NCBI GenBank assembly: GCA_903844645.1
Contig: CAIMUP010000058.1
Span: 1-63,476, forward strand
Source: an uncultured Bacteroidota bacterium
GTDB taxonomy: Bacteria; Bacteroidota; Bacteroidia; AKYH767-A; JABDAW01
DNA: 63,476 bases
Reading direction: 5' to 3'
Shown here: piece by piece, positions 34,574 through 43,330 of the stretch
How the letters are laid out: each line of letters opens with the position of its first letter
Position numbering within the stretch: position 1 is the first letter of the stretch
Notes under the pieces: model-generated
Database searches by the model: none
What the model was told of the DNA's origin: nothing
The model's input: only the letters and a program-made list of their open reading frames with translations
Made by a program: the position numbers and the translations under genes

Positions 34574-34648
34574 TTGTAACTATTTGAGGTGGTAAAACTC
34601 CTAAAAAAACAGGTTGATATGAATCTGTTTTCTATAAATTATCAACGG

Positions 34649-35908
34649 TTAATTGTTGAAAGTCCGTAACGCTTTTCCTTTCATCTTCCAATTGATGTAA
34701 GGAGTATTTTTCGATTTGGAAAGGATGTCCTTTTCAGTGAATGTCCACTCCGATTCGGTATCGAATAAGGTAAGGTTTGCACGCTCTCCTTCATTGATTT
34801 GAGGGATGGCAAGGTTTAATAGTTTCCTTGGATTAATGGCTATCTTTTGAATTAATTCTTCGGTGGATAAAGTATCGCTCAAGAAGTTATTCGCCAAGCC
34901 GAAGAAGGTCTCCAACCCGATACTACCATTGGCTGCATGCTCAAATTCACACTGTTTGTTTTCAATGTTTTCGGGAGTATGATCGCTGCAAATAACATCT
35001 ATGGTTCCATCTTTTAAACCTTGTTTGAGAGCAGTAATATCATCCTTCGATCTCAAGGGCGGAAGGAACTTGAAGTTGCTATCGAAGTCGTGCAGGTATT
35101 CATCATCGAGGATTAAATTATTAATGCAAACATCGGCAGTTACCTTAAGTCCTTTTGCCTTAGCCTGCCTGATTAACTCAACAGAATGAGCAGTGGAAAC
35201 ACAAGTAAAATGGATGCGGGCATCGGCGTATTCAGCAAGATTAAGATCACGAATAATCATTACCTCTTCGGACAACGAAGGGATCCCTTTAAGACCCAAT
35301 GAAGTACTCATAATACCTTCATGCATCTGACCATTGTGGGCAAGGCTTTCATCATAAGGAAAGGAAACTACGATACCATTGAAGTTCTTGGAATACATCA
35401 AAGCTCGTAACATCAATCCGCTTTCTTTGATGGGGTTCTTATCATCAGTAAAAGCAACAGCACCGGAAGAATGCATGTCATACATTTCAGCAAGTTCCTT
35501 ACTTTCTCGCTTTACTGAAATAGCACCGAAAGGAAAGACGTGAACGGCATGACCTTTTGCGCTGTTGATTAAGTATTCGATACTTGATTTATTATGTATG
35601 GAAGGATTGGTTGAAGGCATAATACCAACACCCGTGAAGCCACTGTTTGCAGCTACTTTCAAACCATTTTGCAAGTCTTCTTTATACTCATAACCAGGAT
35701 CGCAGAAGTTTACTTTCATATCGAACCAACCAGGAGAAATGTGTTGCCCTTTGGCATCAATCATCTCTACATCTTTTCCAATAATTCTAACCGCTCTATT
35801 AATCTTTTCGATGATTCCATCTTTAATAAAAATATCCCTTTTCTTCTTGTTATGAGGAGAATTGGGATCAACGATTTTTACGTTTTTAATTAGTAGTTTC
35901 ATGGGCAT
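34649..35908 (-). CDS. Dihydroorotase-family amidohydrolase lacking the metal-binding HxH
   Basis: 419 aa (ATG at 35908; the ATG at 35902 is equally possible). Overall it aligns with the PyrC/AllB amidohydrolase barrel: N-terminal beta sandwich (MKLLIKNVKIVDPNSPHNKK), GFTGVGIMPSTNPSIHNKSS, the late Asp in ICSDHTPE and AINPRKLLNL. The diagnostic DxHxHxRDPG is here D63-M-K65-V-N67-F-C69-DPG, so both metal-ligand His and the Arg are missing. It is probably a non-catalytic homologue or one with altered chemistry. Stop and start of this and the BatA-like gene are 5 nt apart, so they form an operon. Confidence 0.85.
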   Translation of the reverse strand: MPMKLLIKNVKIVDPNSPHNKKKRDIFIKDGIIEKINRAVRIIGKDVEMIDAKGQHISPGWFDMKVNFCDPGYEYKEDLQNGLKVAANSGFTGVGIMPSTNPSIHNKSSIEYLINSAKGHAVHVFPFGAISVKRESKELAEMYDMHSSGAVAFTDDKNPIKESGLMLRALMYSKNFNGIVVSFPYDESLAHNGQMHEGIMSTSLGLKGIPSLSEEVMIIRDLNLAEYADARIHFTCVSTAHSVELIRQAKAKGLKVTADVCINNLILDDEYLHDFDSNFKFLPPLRSKDDITALKQGLKDGTIDVICSDHTPENIENKQCEFEHAANGSIGLETFFGLANNFLSDTLSTEELIQKIAINPRKLLNLAIPQINEGERANLTLFDTESEWTFTEKDILSKSKNTPYINWKMKGKALRTFNN

Positions 35909-35913
35909 TTATT

Positions 35914-37956
35914 TTATCTCCATAGTCTTAATAATAGTTCTTCCACGGCAAAGAAAATAAGGGCAAAGATGATGCAATATTTCCAAAGTTGGATGCCGCT
36001 TTCTAATTGTGCTAATTGCTTAGACATGCTTGGCAAATCAGATTTAATGATCTCCGCATTGTTGATATGATATTGTGCTGCCAAATCTTCTAATTCGCTT
36101 GGGGTATAGCATTTCAAATCGGATTCTTTGCGGTCATAATTGAAGGAGTAGGTGGCTAATGATTTATTATCCGATGAGAGATGATAATTGCCTGCTGATT
36201 TGATTTGATTGTGGACAAAGATGGAGTAGATATTATTCGCCATTCGATGCTCTGGTATGACATCGAAACTCAACTCCTTGTTGACAAGATGGAAGACATT
36301 GTCACCGGTTAATTGCATCTTATCATAATCGAAAGTTTCGTCTCTGCCTATGGTATAAGAGAGGCGATTATTGGTAACGCTTAACAATGCTATCTTGAAG
36401 AACGTTGGGACGAAGATGGCATGTTGCACGAAGTTGCTAAAGTCTTTATTCAGTGGGATTGAGGAGAGATAGACTTTACCTTTTTCTACAGAATACTTGC
36501 TCAAGAAACTCTCGCCATTCTCTAAAGTCAGGAGGGGTTGTTCGGTTGTTTTGGTATTCTTTGTGAAGCTATAATGTTTACTTACTACCGGCAAGTCGAG
36601 GTTGTCATTTAGCTTTGTGAAGACTTCTTTATAGACATCATCATCGAGGTTTATTTTGCCGACTTTCATAGAAGTTGATTGAAGGTTGCCGAAGTTGTTG
36701 CAGCCGAGCATTTGCATCAAATCATTGTATGAAGATTGATTGATATCTGCCGCAGGAAATACTATTAAACTACCGCCTTTGCGAATGTATTTATTCAATT
36801 CCTGAATCAAGCCGGAGGAGATCGTATTGAGCTCGTTCAGGATGATTAGATTATTAGAATTAAAGCCGGAATAATCAATTTGTTTCTCTGAAGAATTCTT
36901 GAAAATGAAAGAAGAATCCTTACCATACAATGCATGAAGATAAGCATTTTCTTTTTCTCCATTAATGCAAAGAATATTTAGTTGAGTGGCTATCTCGAAG
37001 GAGAAAAAATAGTTGTCGTCGAAGGTGACGGGATGATCGGCAATGGAGATTAATCCATCTTGCCAACCTGTTTCGGAGAGGGTGAAGGAGAGGGTATCAA
37101 TTACTGAATTATTAGCAGGAATGGTAACGCTGCCGGGAGACTTTTGGGTGCCATTAATTAATAATTTGACGGGTATATTTTCCACCGTTTCGTTGGAATA
37201 ATTCTTTATCCGTGCCAAAAGATGAATCGTTTCATTCACCTTCCTTACCGGGGATGAAAACCAGCAACTGTCTATAAAAACATTGCTTATTTTTTGTGAT
37301 TCAAAGGGAACAAAACGGATGCTCAAGGCAGTATCTAATTTTATTTTATCCAAATCTGCCATTGTTTTTTGGAAGTCGGAAAGGAGATAGGCGAGGGGCT
37401 TTTTTGCATGGGCAGAATTAACCGTTTCATCTTGACGGGAAAGGATTTCGGAGACGTTTTTTGTCGAGGGGCTGCTCTTCACTTCATCTAATTGTTGGAG
37501 GAATTCTTCGCGATTCATCAAACGCTGATGACGGGCTTCAAAATCATTCGTCAGGAGTTGAAATTTATCCGAAGGTTTGTATGCTTTGGCAATCTCTCCT
37601 GCCTTATTCTTGGCCTGTTCCAGCAATGTTCCGTTCTTCCCGACGGCATCCATGCTGAAGGAATTATCTACATAAATACTGACGGCTCTTTCGGATTCTA
37701 CAACGGCATTTTTAGCGACCGGAATGTAAGGCTGGGCGAAGGCGAATACCAAGAAACATACCGCCAATATTCTCATTAATAATACCAACAAATGTTTCAA
37801 TCGCGATTTCGATTGGGTGTCGCGCTTGACTTCTTTGATGAAACGGACATTGGTGAAGGCTATCTTTTTGAACTTGCGGAAGTTGAAAAGATGGATTATT
37901 ATCGGTATTGCGACGGCGGTGAGTGCGAATAAGAAGGTAGGGAATACAAAATTCAT
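35914..37956 (-). CDS. BatA-type membrane protein with VWA-like domain
   Basis: 680 aa. The N-terminal ~75 residues with two membrane helices (FPTFLFALTAVAIPIIIHLF and LLVLLMRILAVCFLVFAFAQ) match the BatA N-terminal domain. A von Willebrand A-like domain follows with MIDAS motif D97-N-S-F-S (IYVDNSFSM). The long middle (~250-640) is beta-rich and periplasmic, and a C-terminal helix (YCIIFALIFFAVEELLLRLW) anchors the end. Bat proteins are linked to stress tolerance and envelope functions in Bacteroidota; the exact role of this stand-alone form is unknown. A TATTTTCG box at 37962-37969 lies almost on the ATG. Confidence 0.82.
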   Translation of the reverse strand: MNFVFPTFLFALTAVAIPIIIHLFNFRKFKKIAFTNVRFIKEVKRDTQSKSRLKHLLVLLMRILAVCFLVFAFAQPYIPVAKNAVVESERAVSIYVDNSFSMDAVGKNGTLLEQAKNKAGEIAKAYKPSDKFQLLTNDFEARHQRLMNREEFLQQLDEVKSSPSTKNVSEILSRQDETVNSAHAKKPLAYLLSDFQKTMADLDKIKLDTALSIRFVPFESQKISNVFIDSCWFSSPVRKVNETIHLLARIKNYSNETVENIPVKLLINGTQKSPGSVTIPANNSVIDTLSFTLSETGWQDGLISIADHPVTFDDNYFFSFEIATQLNILCINGEKENAYLHALYGKDSSFIFKNSSEKQIDYSGFNSNNLIILNELNTISSGLIQELNKYIRKGGSLIVFPAADINQSSYNDLMQMLGCNNFGNLQSTSMKVGKINLDDDVYKEVFTKLNDNLDLPVVSKHYSFTKNTKTTEQPLLTLENGESFLSKYSVEKGKVYLSSIPLNKDFSNFVQHAIFVPTFFKIALLSVTNNRLSYTIGRDETFDYDKMQLTGDNVFHLVNKELSFDVIPEHRMANNIYSIFVHNQIKSAGNYHLSSDNKSLATYSFNYDRKESDLKCYTPSELEDLAAQYHINNAEIIKSDLPSMSKQLAQLESGIQLWKYCIIFALIFFAVEELLLRLWR

Positions 37957-37961
37957 CGGGG

Positions 37962-37969
37962 CGAAAATA
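37962..37969 (-). promoter_or_regulatory. Variant -7 box, nearly leaderless
   Basis: TATTTTCG on the minus strand differs by one base from TAnnTTTG and lies only 5 nt from the ATG, so the transcript may be nearly leaderless. The same variant occurs at 57276-57283. Confidence 0.45.
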
Positions 37970-38100
37970 AGTAAAAGTTGGTAGATGAACGGGAATTAGG
38001 GGGTGGAATTATAAAAGCCAACCTGAATGGCTTCTTGGGGGTATTTTGTGAATGCCAGATAATGGGAATAATTATGATTATCAAGTATATAAGTCATAAA

Positions 38101-38218
38101 AGAAAGCGTAAATTTCCCAAATTTGCGCTTTTATTTCCTAAATTTGCGCGTAAATTCCCCGAGTTTGCTCTTAAATCTTTTGGGTTTGCGCGCAAATTTC
38201 TCTGGTTTGCGCTTTAAT
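38101..38218. repeat. 21-bp array 8 (5 units plus degenerate flank)
   Basis: TTTGCGC-type cores start at 38122, 38143, 38164, 38185 and 38206, exactly 21 bp apart. AAATTTGCGC is linked to a T/C-rich half (TTTTATTTCC, GTAAATTCCCC). TTTGCGCGCAAA (38185-38196) is a perfect palindrome. It lies between the BatA-like gene and the terminator of the 38295 gene. Confidence 0.87.
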
Positions 38219-38225
38219 TTCCAAA

Positions 38226-38257
38226 AAAATCCCGTGAATTGGTGTATTCACGGGATT
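38226..38257 (-). terminator. Rho-independent terminator of the 38295-39299 gene
   Basis: Stem AATCCCGTGAAT/ATTCACGGGATT (38228-38239 with 38246-38257) and, reading on the minus strand, a T7 tract. It lies 37 nt past the stop at 38295. Confidence 0.88.
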
Positions 38258-38294
38258 CATTAGTGAGGGTAATTCGTTTACCGTTTTATCTGTT

Positions 38295-39299
38295 TTAGAA
38301 TCGGTATGGGATGCCGATTCGGCATTTCACAGTGGCATAAACATTATCGAAAGTATCTTGCGATATTCCGGGTAATACCGCCAATTCGGCTCCTAAAGAG
38401 AAGACCGAAAAGTAATGAACTTCGGCACCTATTCTCCATCCTAATCCTGATTTCGGAACGGTATTATCCAAGCGATAACGGGTGGAATAAGCGGGAATCG
38501 TGTAGGCACTGTTGTTGGTATTTGCCTTGGTTGTCCAAAAAATATCATCAATATTGTTGCGCATCGGGATGATGATATTGACATAATATTTTAAGAATGC
38601 GCGGTTGCTCTTTTCGCCGTATTCAGAGAAGGTTGCGGATACATCGGTGATGGTTCCGAAGGCGGCTCCGATATTTAAAAAAGTATAATCTTGCATGGTG
38701 GTAAAATGGCTGTTGCCGACATCGCCGGGGGTGGTGGTTTTTACCCAAACATTTTTGGCTGATAATTGCTCTACATCGAACTTTCCATCCACATGCAGCA
38801 AGTTATATCCAGTTGCCATGCCTGCTTCAGGACCTACGAACCATTCGTAATTGGCATCCACATGGGTAATGGTATTTAAGGTAATACGGGAGCCGATATT
38901 CTCTGACTTCAGGGTAATAGGAATTTTACCTTCCTTTTCATTGCGGAAATAATATCCGGCTAAGAATTCAAAGTTCTTCTTCTTCAAATCGCCATTCACG
39001 GACGAGGCGAGGATAGGGTCGGAGGCTAAATTCAAATCCACATACGTCATCGTGTATTCCAATTTGGCGTAGAAGTTTTTGTACAACGCAGTGATTTGAG
39101 GATCGAGGCTCATCATAAATGTTTTGCTAATGCCCATATCGAGGATGCCGAGATCGCCACGGATAAAGCCGCCGCCAGTATTGGCATTCAAATCAGAATA
39201 AGTCAGGGTTTCTCCATCGCCATGCTTACCGAAAAGCTGTGCAAACGAAGTAGTTGAAAATGCGACAAGCGCAACGATTATTAATAGATAATTCTTCAT
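38295..39299 (-). CDS. Secreted or outer-membrane protein, unknown function
   Basis: 334 aa. Signal peptide MKNYLLIIVALVAFSTTSFA-Q. The body has barrel-like strands (YKNFYAKLEYTMTYVDLNLA, KKNFEFLAGYYFRNE, RAFLKYYVNIIIPMRNNIDD) and ends ATVKCRIGIPYRF, with a terminal aromatic Phe as in outer-membrane beta-barrels. It lies 12 nt downstream of a lipoprotein gene and so is probably its operon partner; a strong terminator follows. Confidence 0.75.
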   Translation of the reverse strand: MKNYLLIIVALVAFSTTSFAQLFGKHGDGETLTYSDLNANTGGGFIRGDLGILDMGISKTFMMSLDPQITALYKNFYAKLEYTMTYVDLNLASDPILASSVNGDLKKKNFEFLAGYYFRNEKEGKIPITLKSENIGSRITLNTITHVDANYEWFVGPEAGMATGYNLLHVDGKFDVEQLSAKNVWVKTTTPGDVGNSHFTTMQDYTFLNIGAAFGTITDVSATFSEYGEKSNRAFLKYYVNIIIPMRNNIDDIFWTTKANTNNSAYTIPAYSTRYRLDNTVPKSGLGWRIGAEVHYFSVFSLGAELAVLPGISQDTFDNVYATVKCRIGIPYRF

Positions 39300-39311
39300 G
39301 GTATAATATTA

Positions 39312-39968
39312 TTATGGTTGGGTCATGTTAGCTGAAATGGTAAAAACAACAGTGTTAACGGAATAGAATACCCATTTTTCACTGCATAATGTAACTGCGT
39401 ATTTACCGCCTGTTTTGGTTACGGTAACAGTACCTGCAAGCCCTAATGGATAGGCTTGATAGTACCCATACATATGCGACTGTCCTCCGTTATAATACAA
39501 ATAGATATACGCTTCACCGGTAGTTGTTGGCGGTGAATCAACATCGGTATAGGTATGGGTAGTTAATGGCGCACTGCCGAGTAACTTTATCCAAATAGTA
39601 CCAAAGGTACTTGTTCCTTTAAATTCAAATAACCCCGAACCGGAATTATAACTCGAACTCGTAAGGGTAATTGGATAAGTGCCTTCACCATAACCTTGAC
39701 CAGGATAGTCGCAGGAAATGACAAGTGAATTAGTGCCGACAGAACAAGGTAAAGAAGTGGCAGTACATGCTTTGCAAGGACCTCCGCAGTCAATGTCGGT
39801 TTCGCCACTATCCAAAACCCCATTCGAGCAATGGTGCGGCGTTGGCGTAATAGTATCCAACGGATACCCTTCGGCTTTAATGTTTCTTTCAATGTGGTCG
39901 CGGCAACCGATATATAATAACGGAATGACGAACAAGACCACCACGAGGGGGATAAAGTACTTTTTCAT
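39312..39968 (-). CDS. Lipoprotein with Cys-rich DCGGxCxxC motif
   Basis: 218 aa. Signal sequence with lipobox LLYIGC (Cys22). Residues ~47-68 (HCSNGVLDSGETDIDCGG-PCKAC) are the short Cys/Asp-rich motif often found near the N-terminus of Bacteroidota surface proteins, probably disulfide-bonded and perhaps Ca-binding. The remainder is beta-rich (GTYPITLTSSSYNSGSGLFE, AGTVTVTKTGGKYAVTLCSE) and could be one Ig-like or jelly-roll domain. First gene of a two-gene unit with the 38295 product. Confidence 0.75.
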   Translation of the reverse strand: MKKYFIPLVVVLFVIPLLYIGCRDHIERNIKAEGYPLDTITPTPHHCSNGVLDSGETDIDCGGPCKACTATSLPCSVGTNSLVISCDYPGQGYGEGTYPITLTSSSYNSGSGLFEFKGTSTFGTIWIKLLGSAPLTTHTYTDVDSPPTTTGEAYIYLYYNGGQSHMYGYYQAYPLGLAGTVTVTKTGGKYAVTLCSEKWVFYSVNTVVFTISANMTQP

Positions 39969-40121
39969 TTTCTTTTATATTTAATTAATGTTAGTAAGGG
40001 CGTAAATTAAATAAAAAATTTGTTAATCCAACCCTCCAATTCCTGAAAATTTTTGGCAAAGAGATGCCCCGTAACGGAAATAACGCTGATAATGATTGTT
40101 TTAACATGAATCCGGCTTGGG

Positions 40122-40263
40122 ATTTTGTGTATCAAACCTGACATTTTGTGTATCAGAATTGACATTTTGTGTATCAGAATTGACATTTTGTGTATCAGAA
40201 TCGAGATTTTGTGTATCAGAATCCTTCCTCCCTAAAAGGCAAAAGGGTTTTGATACACAAAAT
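40122..40263. repeat. 21-bp array 9 (5 units plus inverted terminal copy)
   Basis: ATTTTGTGTATCA cores start at 40122, 40143, 40164, 40185 and 40206, exactly 21 bp apart. The inverse TGATACACAAAAT stands at 40251-40263, so the last units can fold onto it. It fills the 39969-40328 gap between two minus-strand genes. Confidence 0.92.
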
Positions 40264-40328
40264 TATTCATGGGAATTAATTTTTTTGGGGATTAATGACG
40301 GTTATTTCTGAACCGATTACGAGGGAGG

Positions 40329-41669
40329 CTAATGGAGGTCAAAAATCGTTTCATTAAACCGGATTCCGTAAACATTCAGTTCCTCCAAAACAGGTTCGTA
40401 AATCGCTTTGAAGACAGGCATCTGGACTCCCCGCTCCTCGATTTTTTCATTAAGAATCAGCTTCGCCGCGATGCCCAACGGGATGCCGACCGTCTTCGCC
40501 ATCGCAGTCTGAATTTCGTCATCGCCCCTCACCACGAGGGTCGAAATGAGCTTCTTTTTCTTGCCCTCCACAAGGTATTCAAATTGATGCTGCATGATGA
40601 TCATATCCTGCTCCCCGGGCAGCAGCATCCACTTTTTTTCTAATAACTTTTGGAGGATAAAAGCCGGCGTCGCGTTCGGAATTCCGATCACGGTGTCGGA
40701 GAATAATCCGAGCCATTTAATCTTCATCATCACCTCCGAATCAATGTCCTCATGGATGAATTTTGCGAAGGCAGCTTCGATAGTTTCTCCCTTATTAACA
40801 GGCGGAAGGAAGGCTTTCATCAGCATAGAATAAGATAAATGTTCCGAGTCCTCGATACGGTAACTGTCATCCGTCAAACCTGCCTGTACCAAGGCATTCC
40901 ACGCCTTGCAGTAGCCCGTATTGCGCAACGTACCGCGAAGAATGGTGGGCACATTTTGTAATTTATAAGGGATTCTATACGATAACGAATCGCGATTGGC
41001 ATACCCCTCGAATTGTCCGTAGCCATCAATATCCAGCACCTCCGTTTCGGTGAATAAACGGTTGTAAGGGATGTAGCGATACTCGTTATTCTCGATGTAT
41101 TTTGCCGTTCCCTGCCCCGCTAATATTACGTTTCGCGGATTCCACGTGAATTTATATCCCCAAGGATTGTCGTTGAATTCGGGAGCCACCAAGCCGCCGG
41201 TGAAGGATTTGAAAGAAAGGATCGTGCCGCCAGCTTCCTGTATTTCATTGATAATTTTCATGGCAGACAGATGGTCAATGCCCGGGTCTAAGCCCATTTC
41301 GTTTAATAAAATGATGCCCGCGTTCTTGGCTTGCGCATCCAATGCTTTTATTTTATCAGAGATGTAGGAAGCAGTTACCATGTTCTTCCTGAATGCCACG
41401 CAATCCTCCGCCACCAGGTAATGCAAATCAGGCGGCAACATAGAGATAACGAGGTCAGCATGAAGAATCTCGAAGTGTCTTTGCTCTTTATTATTGACAT
41501 CGAATTGGATGGCGCGCATGTTATTCATTCCTTTGGTTTTTTGCATTGCCGAATCAATGGAAACATCGGCAACTGTGATCTTCCACGAGTGTTTCGGGGA
41601 AGTATCGGAGAAGTATTTAATCAAAGCCGAAGACGATCTGCCGGCACCAAGCAACAAGATATTAGACAT
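40329..41669 (-). CDS. Saccharopine dehydrogenase-like oxidoreductase
   Basis: 446 aa from the ATG at 41669; the frame runs further upstream, but a -7 box at 41693-41700 excludes that part. The N-terminus is an NAD(P)-binding Rossmann motif (NILLLGAGRSSSALIKYF). LLNEMGLDPGIDHLSAMKII and SFTGGLVAPEFNDNPWGYKF are strong signatures of the saccharopine dehydrogenase / LYS9-like family (lysine metabolism: reversible glutamate-semialdehyde or saccharopine oxidoreduction). The C-terminal substrate domain is full length. Likely cytoplasmic; the exact substrate in Bacteroidota is not settled. Confidence 0.88.
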   Translation of the reverse strand: MSNILLLGAGRSSSALIKYFSDTSPKHSWKITVADVSIDSAMQKTKGMNNMRAIQFDVNNKEQRHFEILHADLVISMLPPDLHYLVAEDCVAFRKNMVTASYISDKIKALDAQAKNAGIILLNEMGLDPGIDHLSAMKIINEIQEAGGTILSFKSFTGGLVAPEFNDNPWGYKFTWNPRNVILAGQGTAKYIENNEYRYIPYNRLFTETEVLDIDGYGQFEGYANRDSLSYRIPYKLQNVPTILRGTLRNTGYCKAWNALVQAGLTDDSYRIEDSEHLSYSMLMKAFLPPVNKGETIEAAFAKFIHEDIDSEVMMKIKWLGLFSDTVIGIPNATPAFILQKLLEKKWMLLPGEQDMIIMQHQFEYLVEGKKKKLISTLVVRGDDEIQTAMAKTVGIPLGIAAKLILNEKIEERGVQMPVFKAIYEPVLEELNVYGIRFNETIFDLH

Positions 41670-41692
41670 ACTATAGTTATTAATAAAGGCTG

Positions 41693-41700
41693 CAAAATTA
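41693..41700 (-). promoter_or_regulatory. -7 promoter box of the saccharopine dehydrogenase-like gene
   Basis: TAATTTTG then GCAGCC on the minus strand; fixes the start at 41669. Confidence 0.7.
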
Positions 41701-41774
41701 AAGATAAGGGAATGAAAATTTCTCTGCATCAAAAAATATTTTGGTCTATTCATGTTAAATTCATTCGGACTACC

Positions 41775-41782
41775 TATTTTTG
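41775..41782 (+). promoter_or_regulatory. -7 promoter box of the 41815 gene
   Basis: TATTTTTG, matching TAnnTTTG, 32 nt upstream of the ATG 41815; excludes an in-frame ATG at 41752. Confidence 0.7.
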
Positions 41783-41814
41783 CACCATTATTAACAATAA
41801 AAATTTATAAAAAA

Positions 41815-42237
41815 ATGAAAAATTTAATTCTTGTTATTGCCGCAGTTTGTTTTGCCGCAATCGTTTCAGCGCAGAACGCAACTCCTGCTGCTACCAATGG
41901 TGCTAAACCAGCTTCAGCTCAAGCTGCTCCTGCTGCTACTACACCTGCAACTGCAAAACCAACACCAGTTTCTTGGTATGGTTGTCCTAAATGTGACTTC
42001 ACTAGTCAGAAAGAAGGAAAATGTCCAACTCATGCAACCGCTTTGGTGAAAGACCGTGCTTACTTCTGTGAGGATGGATCTACATCTGAAAAAGCTGGAA
42101 AATGCAAAGATGGAAAAGACATGGCGATGATGGATTGCAAAGCCAAAATGATGAGTGCTCGTGCTAAGATGAAAGATGCTAAACCAGCATCTACACCTGC
42201 TGCCGCTCCTGCAAAGGCTGATCCTGCTAAGAAATAA
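41815..42237 (+). CDS. Small secreted protein with heavy-metal-binding-like Cys motifs
   Basis: 140 aa from the ATG at 41815. Signal peptide MKNLILVIAAVCFAAIVSA-Q, then an Ala/Pro/Thr-rich linker. The core WYGCPKCDFTSQKEGKCPTH (~55-74) and YFCEDGSTSEKAGKCKDG resemble repeats of the HMBD-type heavy-metal-binding motif (YxCPMCP...GKCPxCGMxL), with Cys and His as possible ligands. The C-terminus is again Ala/Lys/Pro-rich. Periplasmic metal binding is a reasonable inference, not demonstrated. Own promoter and strong terminator. Confidence 0.8.
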   Translation: MKNLILVIAAVCFAAIVSAQNATPAATNGAKPASAQAAPAATTPATAKPTPVSWYGCPKCDFTSQKEGKCPTHATALVKDRAYFCEDGSTSEKAGKCKDGKDMAMMDCKAKMMSARAKMKDAKPASTPAAAPAKADPAKK

Positions 42238-42261
42238 TTTTATTTCTTAATCATCAATGAA

Positions 42262-42295
42262 TCACCACCGGTTGAATAAGCCGGTGGTTTTTTTA
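42262..42295 (+). terminator. Rho-independent terminator
   Basis: ACCACCGG / CCGGTGGT stem with loop TTGAATAAG and a T7 tract, 27 nt after the 42237 stop. Confidence 0.88.
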
Positions 42296-42309
42296 TTTCT
42301 GCTATTATC

Positions 42310-42317
42310 TATCTTTG
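42310..42317 (+). promoter_or_regulatory. -7 promoter box of the desaturase gene
   Basis: TATCTTTG followed by CGCCC, 29 nt upstream of the ATG 42347. Confidence 0.7.
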
Positions 42318-42346
42318 CGCCCAATAATTAATTAAAATATTCAGCT

Positions 42347-43084
42347 ATGGCTATCCTCATTTTTTTCCTCGCTCATTGGTATCTTTCGTTGTTCACGCAA
42401 TCATTTTTCTTACATCGGTATGCGGCTCACAAGGCGTTCACAATGTCGAAGGGGGCGGAGAAATTCTTCTTCATCCTGTGTTATTTCTTTCAAGGGTCCT
42501 CGTATCTTAGTCCTAAGGGATATGCGACGTTGCACCGAATGCATCATTCGTATGCCGATACCGAATTAGACCCGCATTCTCCGCAATATTCCAAAAATGT
42601 ATGGGACATGATGTGGAAAACAAAAATCATTTATTCAAATATCTATTACGAAAGGATAGACCTCGACAAGCATTTTACGGATGATATTCCGGAATGGAAA
42701 TGGATTGACAAAATAGCCGATTCGTGGTGGTCGCGGATTGCTTGGGGGATATTTTATATCTCTTTTTACATCGGGTTTGCGCACCATTGGTGGATGTTTT
42801 TATTGTTGCCTATTCATTTTTTGATGGGTCCTTTCCACGGGGCTATCATCAATTGGTTTGCTCACAAGTTCGGGTATATTTCTTTCAAGATGAAGGATAC
42901 GTCGAAGAATTTTTTATTCCTCGATTTTTTGATGCTTGGCGAGAGTTATCATAACAATCATCATCGCCATCCGAAGGATCCGAACTTTGGCAAACGGTGG
43001 CATGAATTGGATCCTATTTATCCGGTCGTGTTGTTCTTTAATTTTATCGGTTTGATAAAATTAAAAAAGCAGTCTTCGGTATAA
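42347..43084 (+). CDS. Membrane fatty acid desaturase (acyl-CoA desaturase family)
   Basis: 245 aa integral membrane protein. The three di-iron His boxes are HRYAAH (~23-28), HRMHH (~63-67) and HNNHH (~204-208), the pattern of delta-9-type acyl-CoA/acyl-lipid desaturases. Hydrophobic segments flank them (ILIFFLAHWYLSLFTQSFFL, FYISFYIGFAHHWWMFLLLP). It would introduce a double bond into membrane fatty acids using O2. Somewhat short at the N-terminus compared with longer desaturases but complete in motifs. Confidence 0.9.
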   Translation: MAILIFFLAHWYLSLFTQSFFLHRYAAHKAFTMSKGAEKFFFILCYFFQGSSYLSPKGYATLHRMHHSYADTELDPHSPQYSKNVWDMMWKTKIIYSNIYYERIDLDKHFTDDIPEWKWIDKIADSWWSRIAWGIFYISFYIGFAHHWWMFLLLPIHFLMGPFHGAIINWFAHKFGYISFKMKDTSKNFLFLDFLMLGESYHNNHHRHPKDPNFGKRWHELDPIYPVVLFFNFIGLIKLKKQSSV

Positions 43085-43210
43085 TTATCCAATAAAACTT
43101 TGCCCTTTGTAATCCTTTAGGGTTTTGTCCTGTTATTAAATGAGGAAAACGTAAAGTGCTGTTAAATACCGCTTTGTTAGGTATTAAAAAAGCTACATAA
43201 GACATTATCC

Positions 43211-43280
43211 TACCTACATTCTTAAATGTAGGTAATACATTCTTGAATGTAGGTCATACATTTTGAATTGTAGGTGGTAT
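43211..43280. repeat. 21-bp array 10 (3 units)
   Basis: ACATT cores start at 43216, 43237 and 43258, exactly 21 bp apart. Each unit is itself palindromic: ACATTCTTGAATGTAGGT, with CCTACATT...AATGTAGG stems. It is the shortest array of the set. Confidence 0.82.
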
Positions 43281-43330
43281 TGTTTGAACTCGCAGCAGGA
43301 TTATCTCTTATGGGATTGATAGAACAAGAA

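Noticed and set aside
38139-38146. TAAATTTG inside array 8 as a promoter
   Set aside because: It matches the -7 consensus but faces no plus-strand gene and is simply part of a repeated unit.
41670-41814. Extended starts at 41753 (minus) and 41752 (plus)
   Set aside because: Both lie upstream of well-placed -7 boxes (41693-41700 and 41775-41782), and the extensions lack family similarity or precede a proper signal peptide.
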